Positions 1-7,351 of a DNA stretch of 16,704 nt are shown in pieces. A program made the translations under genes and the position numbers. Source of the DNA: a bacterium UBP6_UBA1177 (GTDB taxonomy: Bacteria > UBP6 > UBA1177); contig DBYV01000037.1 in NCBI GenBank assembly GCA_002310995.1, forward strand, positions 15,103 to 31,806, read 5' to 3'. Each line of letters opens with the position of its first letter. The first letter of the stretch is position 1. The notes beneath the pieces are model-generated. The model searched no databases. It was not told the origin of the DNA and worked only from the letters and a program-made list of their open reading frames with translations.

Positions 1-54
1 AGCGACACTGGCGACAGCGATACCGGCGACAGCGACACTGGCGACAGCGACACC
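1..54 (+). repeat. 15-bp tandem repeat encoding SDTGD
   Basis: Three complete 15-bp units (1-15, 16-30, 31-45) and a partial one (46-54) read AGCGAYACYGGCGAC. Units 1 and 3 are identical, and unit 2 differs at two third-codon positions. The array probably continues upstream of the window. Because the unit is a multiple of three, copy-number change would alter linker length without a frameshift. Confidence 0.85.
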
Positions 55-126
55 ACCAACTGCACAACCAACGAAGAGTGCGGTGAAGGCCAAGTATGCA
101 ATGAAGGCACCTGCCAGGCTGCATAA
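1..126 (+). CDS. C-terminal end of a repeat-bearing, Cys-containing probable surface protein (partial)
   Basis: The frame is open from the first base to a TAA at 124-126, giving the last 41 residues of a protein that starts outside the window. It begins with tandem SDTGD pentapeptides (three full copies and part of a fourth) and ends in a small four-cysteine module with spacing C-x5-C-x5-C-x4-C (NCTTNEEC, then GEGQVC, then NEGTC). Short modules of this kind after Asp/Thr/Ser-rich linkers are common in exported proteins of Myxococcota-like bacteria (family knowledge). Extracellular location is inferred from the linker and paired cysteines, since the signal peptide is not visible. A strong terminator follows 21 bases after the stop, so this gene ends its transcript. 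The function is unknown. Confidence 0.75.
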   Translation, partial: SDTGDSDTGDSDTGDSDTTNCTTNEECGEGQVCNEGTCQAA

Positions 127-147
127 TCTTTGCTAAGCTGATTTTTC

Positions 148-175
148 AAAGGGCGCTCCGGCGCCCTTTTTTTTT
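148..175 (+). terminator. Rho-independent terminator of the upstream repeat-protein gene
   Basis: GGGCGC (151-156), loop TCCG, GCGCCC (161-166), extendable by AAA/TTT pairs on the outside, followed by an unbroken T-run to 175. This is a textbook intrinsic terminator. It separates the partial gene from the next operon, whose promoter starts about 15 bases later. Confidence 0.9.
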
Positions 176-188
176 GCCCGTAATTTTT

Positions 189-216
189 TTGATTTTTACA
201 ATTCGATTTCTATACT
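189..216 (+). promoter_or_regulatory. Sigma70-type promoter of the methyltransferase-like/two-component operon
   Basis: TTGATT (189-194), 16-bp spacer, TATACT (211-216). Transcription would start near 223, leaving a short leader before the ATG at 247. The ribosome site AAGGTGAG lies at 234-241. No sigma54 -24/-12 element was seen here, although the second gene encodes a sigma54-dependent type activator. Confidence 0.55.
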
Positions 217-246
217 TGCTTATCGAACTTTGAAAGGTGAGAAAAA

Positions 247-1845
247 ATGGACAAAAGAAAAAAACTTGTAAAGCTTTTTTACGAAATTGATGATTTTATC
301 AGGCAAAAAACGATAAATTCAGACCCTTATGCTTTTTTGCTGAACAAATTTCATCTGACCCTTATGAACAAACGTCCTGCCGCAGCGACGCTTTCGGGGA
401 TAAGCAAAGCCGATTTTTCGCTTCTTAACAACGAATTTTCGGATAGATTAGGGCGCGATTTTGTTCTTTCTCTTTCTGTAAGTGCCATACTTTCGCTGCC
501 AGCTGAAAAAGTGATTGAGATTCAGAATCTCAAGGTCCAGCCGAAACAATCCGTGCTTCTTCTTACCGATTCAATTGTTCTGCCTTACGAAACAGAGAAA
601 AAAATCCAGCTTTTTATCGGTTACTGCAGCGGTAGAACCAAAGAATCGCCTTTCAAAAATATCGAATACTATCCTGTTTCGAGAGATGCTGCGCTTTCGA
701 TTTCAATACAGACTACTTTGTTCGATATCATGAATGAAGACGACAGTACTCAGCTCAGGCCGCAGAATTTCGATATCGTTTTTGACGATTCCGTGAACTA
801 TTCGTTTCCAAGCGAAAATCTGCTCGGAACTTTGTCGGTTCTGCTGAAGTACGATTCATCTTTTTATCTTATGGTGAAAAAAGCTTTTCTTTCGTCACCT
901 TTAACACGGAAGGACAAGAAAAATCTCTATTCTTTTTTCGAAACCGAGGAAATAGACCGCTTTGACGATTTCCTTCAGCTTAAACTTCAGAAAAAAATCG
1001 AGGGCCGCATTCCTGCGCTTTCACAGAGTGTTGTTATACGCGATTTGTCAGAAGGAAAAGTGCTTGAACTTGACCGCAACTGCCTTGATTTCAACCATCT
1101 TTTCACATTTAACGACAAGGTGACCGCCGACCAGCTTGCCCTTGTTGAGAAAATCGAGGAAAAAGCCGGAGGAACGTGCGGAGACTACTTCAGATTTTTT
1201 CTCGGAATGTTCAGAAACGCTCCAGTTGACGATCTTGTCAAAACCTTGAGAACAAGTGCGGCTTACCGTCCGCTTGTCACATCCAAAGAGATTCTTCCGT
1301 TCAGAAAATTCAAAATAAAAAAATATATTTATCCTGATCCGGAAGTGTTTTTCCAGATTCCGGCTGAAAGCAGTTTCGAAAGCAGAAAACTGCTTATGCG
1401 TTATCTTTCGGTAAAACCTGTTTTCGCCTACGACGACGACGGGCTTTACTTTATGAACGATGTTGCGGCAGTTATTCCGCGCACGCCGGATATCGATCTC
1501 TTTTTTGCGGAAGGTTATCTGAATTCGAAACTTGTCGAATTTTTTTACAAGATAAAATTCCCTCATCACAACAAGTTTTTGAAGAAAAATTTCAACAAAA
1601 TACCGTTTATGCTCTGCGGAAAGAATTATCAGAACCTGATTGCGCAGGAAGTGCTTGATATACGCAGAATATACAGGGAGATGTCTCTTTCCAGGGAAAG
1701 TGAATCTATGAAGGAGGAGCTTGCCGCTGTTTACGAAAGGCTTGACGGTTTTGTCTATCAGCTTTTCAAACTTACACTTGATGAAGTCGCTGTTATTGAG
1801 CGTTATTTCGGTGAAAATTCCGATTCTCAGGAGGCTGAAAAATGA
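247..1845 (+). CDS. Degenerate TaqI/Eco57I-type N6-adenine methyltransferase-like protein
   Basis: 532 aa, ATG start with AAGGTGAG six bases upstream. The C-terminal half reads like the target-recognition part of type IIG/TaqI methyltransferases. Visible elements are a TCGDYFRFFLGM segment (310-321) where such enzymes have LGDIAxIxxGI, a KPVFAYDDDGLYFMND stretch (390-405), GYLNSKLVEFFYKIKF (423-438) followed by a Lys-rich KFLKKNFNKIPF segment, and a closing LDGFVYQLFKLTLDEVAVIE (499-518). The N-terminal half keeps the outline of the catalytic fold (FDIV at 175-178, then a leucine-rich helix and SSFYLMVKKAFL at 204-215). However, the NPPY motif is replaced by DSVNY (181-185) and no DPACGSG motif I is present. 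Methylation activity is therefore unlikely. The fold assignment is my reading of motifs, not a search result. The gene overlaps the response regulator by 4 bp, which suggests a regulatory or DNA-binding role with the two-component pair (inference). Confidence 0.55.
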   Translation: MDKRKKLVKLFYEIDDFIRQKTINSDPYAFLLNKFHLTLMNKRPAAATLSGISKADFSLLNNEFSDRLGRDFVLSLSVSAILSLPAEKVIEIQNLKVQPKQSVLLLTDSIVLPYETEKKIQLFIGYCSGRTKESPFKNIEYYPVSRDAALSISIQTTLFDIMNEDDSTQLRPQNFDIVFDDSVNYSFPSENLLGTLSVLLKYDSSFYLMVKKAFLSSPLTRKDKKNLYSFFETEEIDRFDDFLQLKLQKKIEGRIPALSQSVVIRDLSEGKVLELDRNCLDFNHLFTFNDKVTADQLALVEKIEEKAGGTCGDYFRFFLGMFRNAPVDDLVKTLRTSAAYRPLVTSKEILPFRKFKIKKYIYPDPEVFFQIPAESSFESRKLLMRYLSVKPVFAYDDDGLYFMNDVAAVIPRTPDIDLFFAEGYLNSKLVEFFYKIKFPHHNKFLKKNFNKIPFMLCGKNYQNLIAQEVLDIRRIYREMSLSRESESMKEELAAVYERLDGFVYQLFKLTLDEVAVIERYFGENSDSQEAEK

Positions 1846-3239
1846 AAAACAAGTGGAAGATACTCATAGTTGACGACGATCTTTCGATTCTGCGCAGTTA
1901 TCAGAAGTATCTTGAATCGGAAGGTTATACTGTTTTTACCGCCGATGACGGAAGAACCGGCTACATTGCAATAGAAAAAGAACATCCCGATCTGGTTCTG
2001 CTTGACATAAACATGCCGGTTAAAACAGGCTTGGAACTTCTCGAAGATCTCAACAGAGTGTTTGACAAAAAGGATATGCCGCTCATAGTTATGCTCACAG
2101 CTTTCGGCGATCTTGATGCAGCTGTAAAGGCAATGAATTTAGGTGCTTATGAATTTCTGACGAAGCCTGTCCCACTTGAAAAACTTCGTTCGACAGTTGA
2201 ATGTGCGCTTGAAACACTCACTTTGAAGGAGCGTGTCGCATATTTTGTCGAGCCTGACGACACTCCTTTTAAAGATTCGATAATCGGCAGAGATCCGCTG
2301 ATGATTGACATATACAAAACCATCGGAACTTTGAAAGGGAACAAGGCGACAGTTCTGGTTACAGGCGAAAGCGGAACCGGAAAGGAGATGGTGGCAAAGG
2401 CTATTCACGAAAATACCGTGCCTGACGAGCCTTTTATCGCAATAAACTGCGCTGCAGTACCTGAAAATCTTATTGAAAGTGAGCTTATGGGTTATGTCAA
2501 AGGGGCTTTTACCGGTGCTGCGACAAACCGCGAGGGAAAGCTTGAAGCTGTAAAAGGCGGGACGCTGGTTCTCGATGAAATTTCAGAAATGCCGTATGAA
2601 TTCCAGACAAAGCTTCTGCGCGTTATTCAGGAAAAAGATTTCTATCCGATAGGAGCAACCGAAAAAAAGCGTTTTAACGGCAGAATAGTCGCTCTTACAA
2701 ATAAAAACCTGAAGGAACTTGTAGATGCCGGAAAGTTCAGGGAAGATCTTTTCTACCGTCTGAATGTCATTACGATTTCGGTGCCGCCGCTCAGGAACCA
2801 CATAAGCGACCTCGAAATGCTCATTCTGCACTTTATCAAAAAGGCTAATTTTATGATGAACACTTCAATACAGAGCATTACGAAAGAGGCTGTGGACTAT
2901 CTTCACTCGCACACTTGGCCCGGCAATATCAGGGAACTTGAAAACACGATTCTGCGAGCTTCAATAAAGGCCAAAGACAAAATTCTGACTCGTGACAGCT
3001 TCTCGTTCCTTATTACGGATAAAAAAGATCAGACAGATGTAAAGGCAAAGCAGAATACTCTTGAAGAATTTGTCGAACCGGAAAAGCTGATGCCGTTGCG
3101 CGATGTAGAAAAAAATTACATAGAATACGTTCTCAAACAAACTAACTGGCATAAGGGTAAGACCGCTGAATTATTGGGAATTACCCGACCGACACTTGAT
3201 AAAAGAATAGAAGAATTCGGTTTGCATAAAGATGTCTGA
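1842..3239 (+). CDS. NtrC-family sigma54-interacting response regulator
   Basis: 465 aa in the classic three-domain order. The receiver domain (about 5-120) has acidic D11-D13, phosphoacceptor D55 in LVLLDINMP, T86 and K108. The AAA+ sigma54-activation domain (about 147-375) has Walker A GESGTGKE (175-182), the sigma54 contact loop GAFTGA (221-226), Walker B with D245-E246, and FREDLFYRLNV. A FIS-type helix-turn-helix ends the protein (KTAELLGITRPTLDKRI). Phosphorylation should drive oligomerisation and open-complex formation by RpoN holoenzyme (family knowledge). The ATG overlaps the upstream stop as ATGA and is preceded by AGGAGG (1829-1834). The 3' end overlaps the histidine kinase by 8 bp, so the two are almost certainly cognate. 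Target promoters are not evident in this window. Confidence 0.93.
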   Translation: MKNKWKILIVDDDLSILRSYQKYLESEGYTVFTADDGRTGYIAIEKEHPDLVLLDINMPVKTGLELLEDLNRVFDKKDMPLIVMLTAFGDLDAAVKAMNLGAYEFLTKPVPLEKLRSTVECALETLTLKERVAYFVEPDDTPFKDSIIGRDPLMIDIYKTIGTLKGNKATVLVTGESGTGKEMVAKAIHENTVPDEPFIAINCAAVPENLIESELMGYVKGAFTGAATNREGKLEAVKGGTLVLDEISEMPYEFQTKLLRVIQEKDFYPIGATEKKRFNGRIVALTNKNLKELVDAGKFREDLFYRLNVITISVPPLRNHISDLEMLILHFIKKANFMMNTSIQSITKEAVDYLHSHTWPGNIRELENTILRASIKAKDKILTRDSFSFLITDKKDQTDVKAKQNTLEEFVEPEKLMPLRDVEKNYIEYVLKQTNWHKGKTAELLGITRPTLDKRIEEFGLHKDV

Positions 3240-5235
3240 GTCAGCTTCTTTTTTATATTTTGTTATTTTTTTCGCGATAGTTCTCTCTTCGACAGGATGG
3301 CACATTATGATAAAGGGCAGGGGGCTTCCGCAGAATCTCTGGCTCTTTTTTATCATGATGTCCAATGTTTTTATTTTCTCATCGGTTGTTGCCGTTTATT
3401 TTCCGTTCTCAAAAGTCTATTTTTTTGTGGCACTGTTGTGTTTCGTAATATTTTCAACACTTTATATTTATTCTTTCCCGCATGCTGTTCTGCCAAATGC
3501 GATATGGACTGCTACGATCAGCCTTGCAGTTCTTGTAATGATTGTAATGTTTGTCTACATGCAGAGCAGCCTTTATCTTGTCTACTTCATTGTCCCGCTC
3601 TTTTCTTTAGCTCTTGATATTCCTATAATATTCAGGAAAATCAAATACTTAAAAAATAACAACATGAAAAAGTTCGTTTTGTTCAATATCTCGGCAATGG
3701 CTTTTCTTTCGCTTCTTGTTCCGGCTGCTTCCGCTGTTTCTGCGATGTTTTACAACGCGCTCTATTTCAATGTAGCCGCGATGATTCTTGCTGCGCTTTT
3801 CATAGTTTGTTCGGGGGTTTTTGTCCATACAAACCAAAGGTCGTCCACAGGACTGAACCGGATAAATTTTTGGTTTATAGTGCTTTTTTCCATTATTTCA
3901 TCGTTTTTGGTCGGCCTGCTTTTCTCGTTGAGATTTTTGGTAACGCGAATTTTCGGCAGCGAACATTTCCCGCTTGTTGTGCTGTGCGCCATGTTTCTGC
4001 TTTTCATGCTGATAGGAATTGCTATTTCCTATTTTTCATCTTCAGTTGAAAGTTTTATATACAAGAGCCGCAACTACTATCAGACGTATCTGAACAAGTT
4101 TCGTCTTGAAATTGAGGATATTACGGAAGCTCCGCTTCTTTTTGATAAATTCTACGAATGTGTGACTGAATGGTTTCACGAAGTCAAACAGATAAAGTAT
4201 GTCTATCTTGAAGATCTTTTGTGGCAGAGCAGTAAGATGCCGATTGAACTTTATGAAGGAAATGACGATTTTCAGCCGCTTCTTAACGAGCAGTTCCTCT
4301 TGCATGAAACTTACATTTCGAGAGACTTTGCCCTTATCTCTGTTCCGACGCTCGAAGGTTTTGTGACAAAAACCGGAGGTGATTTTTTTCTTCCGTTAAT
4401 TTATCACAACGAACTTTCGGGATTTTTTGTAATCAATTCCAGAAACGTTTCACATAATGCGATGCTTTGTATCAGTAACCTTGTTGAAATGGTGCTTAAC
4501 AAATATGAAAAAATTTCTCTTTTTGCAACGGTTATAGAAACAGAAAAGAAAGTCGAAATGCTTAAACATTTCAAGGAAGTTGACAAAATGCTTTCTTTTG
4601 TTGCCCACGAACTGCGCTCTCCAATGACTTCTATAATGTTCAACATCGAAGTTGTTAAAGATGCGATTGACAGAAAAAAAGATGTCGATACGGAATATCT
4701 GGATATTTCGCTTAAAGAGCTGAAGCGGCTCAATGAGACAATAGAAAAAATGCTCGTTTACGGAAGAAACATAAAACTTGAGCCGAAACCATATAATTTC
4801 AGGTCATTTTTTGCCGAAATGAAGCAATTCTTCAGCTATGCCGACCGCACTGTTAATTTTACCGACCAGACTGGAGGAAAAGAGTTCTTGTTTGACTGGG
4901 ATGTGCTGAAAAATGTTTTCGTTAACCTTGTAAACAACAGTCTTCAGGCACTTGAAAAAGTCGACAGGGTCGGTCGGGTGAAAGTTTCCGTGGCTAAAAA
5001 ACGGAAAAAACTGCTGATTGAAGTTGCGGATAATGGTCCCGGAATACCGCCAGAGCACAAGGATTCGATTTTTGAACCTTTTTACACGACAAAAAAGAAC
5101 GGAAACGGGCTGGGGCTCGCAACCTGTGAGAAAATCGTCAAGCTTTCAGGCGGTTCGATAGTTCTGTGGGATACTTCCCCCAACGGCACTGTTTTTCACA
5201 TCACTTTCCCGATAGAGTCTGTCAGTGTGAAATAG
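3232..5235 (+). CDS. Multi-pass membrane histidine kinase with GAF-like sensor region
   Basis: 667 aa. Roughly the first 270 residues form about nine hydrophobic helices. They are followed by a soluble segment (about 285-435) that looks like a divergent GAF domain. A HisKA helix pair follows with the phospho-acceptor H459 in FVAHELRSPMTS. The HATPase domain shows the N box NLVNNSLQAL (565-574), the G1 box DNGPGIP (600-606), the F box FEPFYTTKK and a G2 stretch NGNGLGL, all intact. The kinase should autophosphorylate and pass phosphate to D55 of the adjacent regulator. The ATG lies inside the regulator gene (8-bp overlap), implying translational coupling. The layout of many helices, GAF and kinase beside an NtrC-type regulator resembles PrsK/PrsR of exosortase systems, but no exosortase or PEP-CTERM gene is visible, so I do not use those names. 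The signal sensed is unknown. Confidence 0.9.
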   Translation: MSESASFLYFVIFFAIVLSSTGWHIMIKGRGLPQNLWLFFIMMSNVFIFSSVVAVYFPFSKVYFFVALLCFVIFSTLYIYSFPHAVLPNAIWTATISLAVLVMIVMFVYMQSSLYLVYFIVPLFSLALDIPIIFRKIKYLKNNNMKKFVLFNISAMAFLSLLVPAASAVSAMFYNALYFNVAAMILAALFIVCSGVFVHTNQRSSTGLNRINFWFIVLFSIISSFLVGLLFSLRFLVTRIFGSEHFPLVVLCAMFLLFMLIGIAISYFSSSVESFIYKSRNYYQTYLNKFRLEIEDITEAPLLFDKFYECVTEWFHEVKQIKYVYLEDLLWQSSKMPIELYEGNDDFQPLLNEQFLLHETYISRDFALISVPTLEGFVTKTGGDFFLPLIYHNELSGFFVINSRNVSHNAMLCISNLVEMVLNKYEKISLFATVIETEKKVEMLKHFKEVDKMLSFVAHELRSPMTSIMFNIEVVKDAIDRKKDVDTEYLDISLKELKRLNETIEKMLVYGRNIKLEPKPYNFRSFFAEMKQFFSYADRTVNFTDQTGGKEFLFDWDVLKNVFVNLVNNSLQALEKVDRVGRVKVSVAKKRKKLLIEVADNGPGIPPEHKDSIFEPFYTTKKNGNGLGLATCEKIVKLSGGSIVLWDTSPNGTVFHITFPIESVSVK

Positions 5236-5269
5236 TGGAGTGGAAATTCTTTTTTCAAGATGTCGCAGC

Positions 5270-5323
5270 TTTAGTGAGTTTAGGGAATTTAGGGAGTCTA
5301 GGGAATCTAGGGAGTTTAAGGAG
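5270..5323 (+). repeat. Six-unit 9-bp tandem repeat upstream of the Ser/Thr kinase
   Basis: Six consecutive nonamers fit TYTARGGAR: TTTAGTGAG, TTTAGGGAA, TTTAGGGAG, TCTAGGGAA, TCTAGGGAG, TTTAAGGAG. The array sits between the kinase-operon stop (5235) and the next promoter (5340). A further single copy of the core, TTTAGGGAA, lies at 5389-5397 and supplies the ribosome site of the next gene. No convincing gene uses either strand here. Confidence 0.85.
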
Positions 5324-5334
5324 CGGCGGTAAAT

Positions 5335-5368
5335 AATTGTTGACTTATGTAAATTCAACAATTAGAAT
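5335..5368 (+). promoter_or_regulatory. Promoter with embedded 9-bp operator-like dyad, ahead of the Ser/Thr kinase
   Basis: TTGACT (5340-5345), 17-bp spacer, TAGAAT (5363-5368) makes a good sigma70-type promoter. A perfect inverted repeat AATTGTTGA (5335-5343) / TCAACAATT (5355-5363), with an 11-base centre, covers the -35 box and reaches the first base of the -10 box. A dimeric regulator bound there would compete with RNA polymerase (inference). It is unlikely to be a terminator, as it is AT-rich and lacks a following T-run at the stem base. Transcription would start near 5375. Confidence 0.6.
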
Positions 5369-5403
5369 AACTAGAATTTTTTTGTTATTTTAGGGAATTT
5401 TCG

Positions 5404-7320
5404 ATGGAAGAAAATAATTCTACTTATAAGTTGCCAAGATTATTCGGTAAATACTATCTTCTGGAATTGATCAATGTCGGCGGTATGGCTGAAGTTTTCA
5501 AAGCCAAAATGTTCGGAGTCGAAGGTTTTGAAAAAATTGTTGCGATAAAAAGAATTCTGCCTGAGGTTGCAGAAGATGCAGAATTTATCAAAATGTTCGT
5601 CGATGAGGCGAAGATCGCTGTAAAACTCCAGCATCCTAACGTTGTTCAGATTTTCGAACTTGGAAAGATCGAAGATTCATACTTCATTGCGATGGAACTC
5701 ATCAACGGTAAAGACCTCAAAACCATCAGAAAAAGATTGAAAAGAGTCGATCTTCTGATGCCGGTCGAACAGAGTGCTTACATTATTTCACAGGTATGCG
5801 ACGGCTTGGATTATGCACACCGTAAAACCGATGAAAAGATGAATCCGCTGAATATCGTTCACCGCGATATCTCTCCTCAGAATATGATTGTTTCGTATGA
5901 AGGCACGGTAAAACTTATTGATTTCGGTATTGCAAAGGCGAAGAGCAAATCAACGAAAACTCAGGTCGGAATGCTGAAAGGAAAGTTCAGTTATATGTCG
6001 CCGGAGCAGGTAAGCGGTCAGCCTATAGACAGACGAAGCGATATTTTCTCGCTCGGTGTCGTATTTTTTGAAATGCTCACCGGAAAACGCCTTTTTCTTG
6101 GTAAAAACGATGTCGAAACGCTTGAAAAAATAAGAAAGGCTGAAGTTCTTCCGCCTAGCGTTTTCAACAGCGCAGTGCCGCCGGAACTCGACAGAATCGT
6201 TCTCAAGGCGCTTGCAAAAGACAGGGAAGACCGTTATCAGTGGGCGAGTGAATTCTCTGAAGATCTTAAAAAATTCAGCTATTCGAGCGGAAAAAGTTTC
6301 TCCCGTCAGGACATGATGAATTTCATGAGCGAATTCTTTGCTGACGAACTTGAGGAAGAAACTGCGAAACTTGAAGAGTACCACAAGATAAAAAAACCGG
6401 CTGATATGCCGGCGAGGGCGACTTCACAGCCGATTCGCAGCGGTGATGAAACCCGGGGTGAGGAAGAAAAATCGGTTATTCATTCTACTTCTTCACCGAA
6501 GAAACTTGTGCTTGTTTTTGCAGCGGTTCTTGTTGTTCTAGGTTTTGCAATTGCACTGCTTCTTGTTATGGGAGGAAGCAAAAAAGATGCGGCTTCGCTT
6601 ATCGTTGATTCAAACGAAAAGAAGACAATAGTTGTCGTGGATGAAAATACGATGTACCAGAAGCGCTGTGAGACCCCGTGTGTTATAGACGGTCTTCTTG
6701 CTGGTCAGCACGAAATTTCTTTTTCCAAAAACGGTTTTGTTGATGTTAAGGAAAGTATTTTCCTGAGTAAAGGCGAGCCGCTTGAAAAGTTTGTGAAGAT
6801 GTACCGCATTGGCGAACAGAAGACCATGATAACTGTCAAATCCGATCCTGACGGTGCTGTTCTCTACATTAACGACAAAAAAGTGCAGGCTGCAACTCCG
6901 ACTATCGTTAATGATATTCCGGTAGGGCTTGAAATTGTGGTCAGAGTCGAAAAACATGGTTACTTCCCTTACGAAGAAAACATCGGAAAAGTTCCCGCCA
7001 ATATCAACAAAGAGGTGAGTGTAATACTTAAACCGATGAAAAATGCGCCTGCTCAGTCAAAATCGAAAAAATCGGATAATCAGGCGTCCAAATCAGCTGC
7101 TGAGTCGGGTGAGCCGGCATATCTCACGATAAACAGTATGCCATGGGCAAATATCTATATTGATGGCAAACTTATCGGTGCGACTCCGATATCAAAACAC
7201 AAACTTCCTGCCGGAAGCTACAAGATCCAGTTCAAAAATCCGAAAGCTAAGATTGATAAAACTATTCCTGTCGATTTGGAAGCAGGCGAAACAAAAAGGT
7301 TGATAGAAAAATTCGACTAA
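5404..7320 (+). CDS. Transmembrane Ser/Thr protein kinase with C-terminal PEGA domains
   Basis: 638 aa, ATG with an AGGG ribosome site at 5392-5395. The Hanks-type kinase domain (about 17-290) has a glycine loop VGGMAEVFKA, ATP-anchoring K49, partner E68, catalytic D155 in HRDISPQN, DFG at 173-175 and the activation-segment end SYMSPEQ, so it should be active. A hydrophilic linker leads to one membrane helix (about 368-389). The exported part carries three PEGA-like modules (roughly 400-470, 475-545, 565-638), with typical phrases such as GLLAGQHEISFSKNGF, VPVGLE-like turns and KLPAGSYKIQF. The kinase would face the cytoplasm, and the PEGA part the periplasm or cell wall, possibly as the sensor. 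The first glycine of the loop is Asn, a mild deviation. A serpin lipoprotein gene follows after 31 bp, apparently in the same transcript. Confidence 0.93.
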   Translation: MEENNSTYKLPRLFGKYYLLELINVGGMAEVFKAKMFGVEGFEKIVAIKRILPEVAEDAEFIKMFVDEAKIAVKLQHPNVVQIFELGKIEDSYFIAMELINGKDLKTIRKRLKRVDLLMPVEQSAYIISQVCDGLDYAHRKTDEKMNPLNIVHRDISPQNMIVSYEGTVKLIDFGIAKAKSKSTKTQVGMLKGKFSYMSPEQVSGQPIDRRSDIFSLGVVFFEMLTGKRLFLGKNDVETLEKIRKAEVLPPSVFNSAVPPELDRIVLKALAKDREDRYQWASEFSEDLKKFSYSSGKSFSRQDMMNFMSEFFADELEEETAKLEEYHKIKKPADMPARATSQPIRSGDETRGEEEKSVIHSTSSPKKLVLVFAAVLVVLGFAIALLLVMGGSKKDAASLIVDSNEKKTIVVVDENTMYQKRCETPCVIDGLLAGQHEISFSKNGFVDVKESIFLSKGEPLEKFVKMYRIGEQKTMITVKSDPDGAVLYINDKKVQAATPTIVNDIPVGLEIVVRVEKHGYFPYEENIGKVPANINKEVSVILKPMKNAPAQSKSKKSDNQASKSAAESGEPAYLTINSMPWANIYIDGKLIGATPISKHKLPAGSYKIQFKNPKAKIDKTIPVDLEAGETKRLIEKFD

Positions 7321-7351
7321 ATTTCCGCTTTTTTCGCATAAGAGGTCCTAC

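Noticed and set aside
3295..3312. Possible sigma54 -24 element (TGGCAC) within the kinase gene
   Set aside because: No GC doublet at the required -12 distance, and it lies inside coding sequence.
5146..5361. Minus-strand frame with repeated SLDSLNSL
   Set aside because: It simply translates the 9-bp tandem array; it has no ribosome site and runs into the histidine kinase gene.
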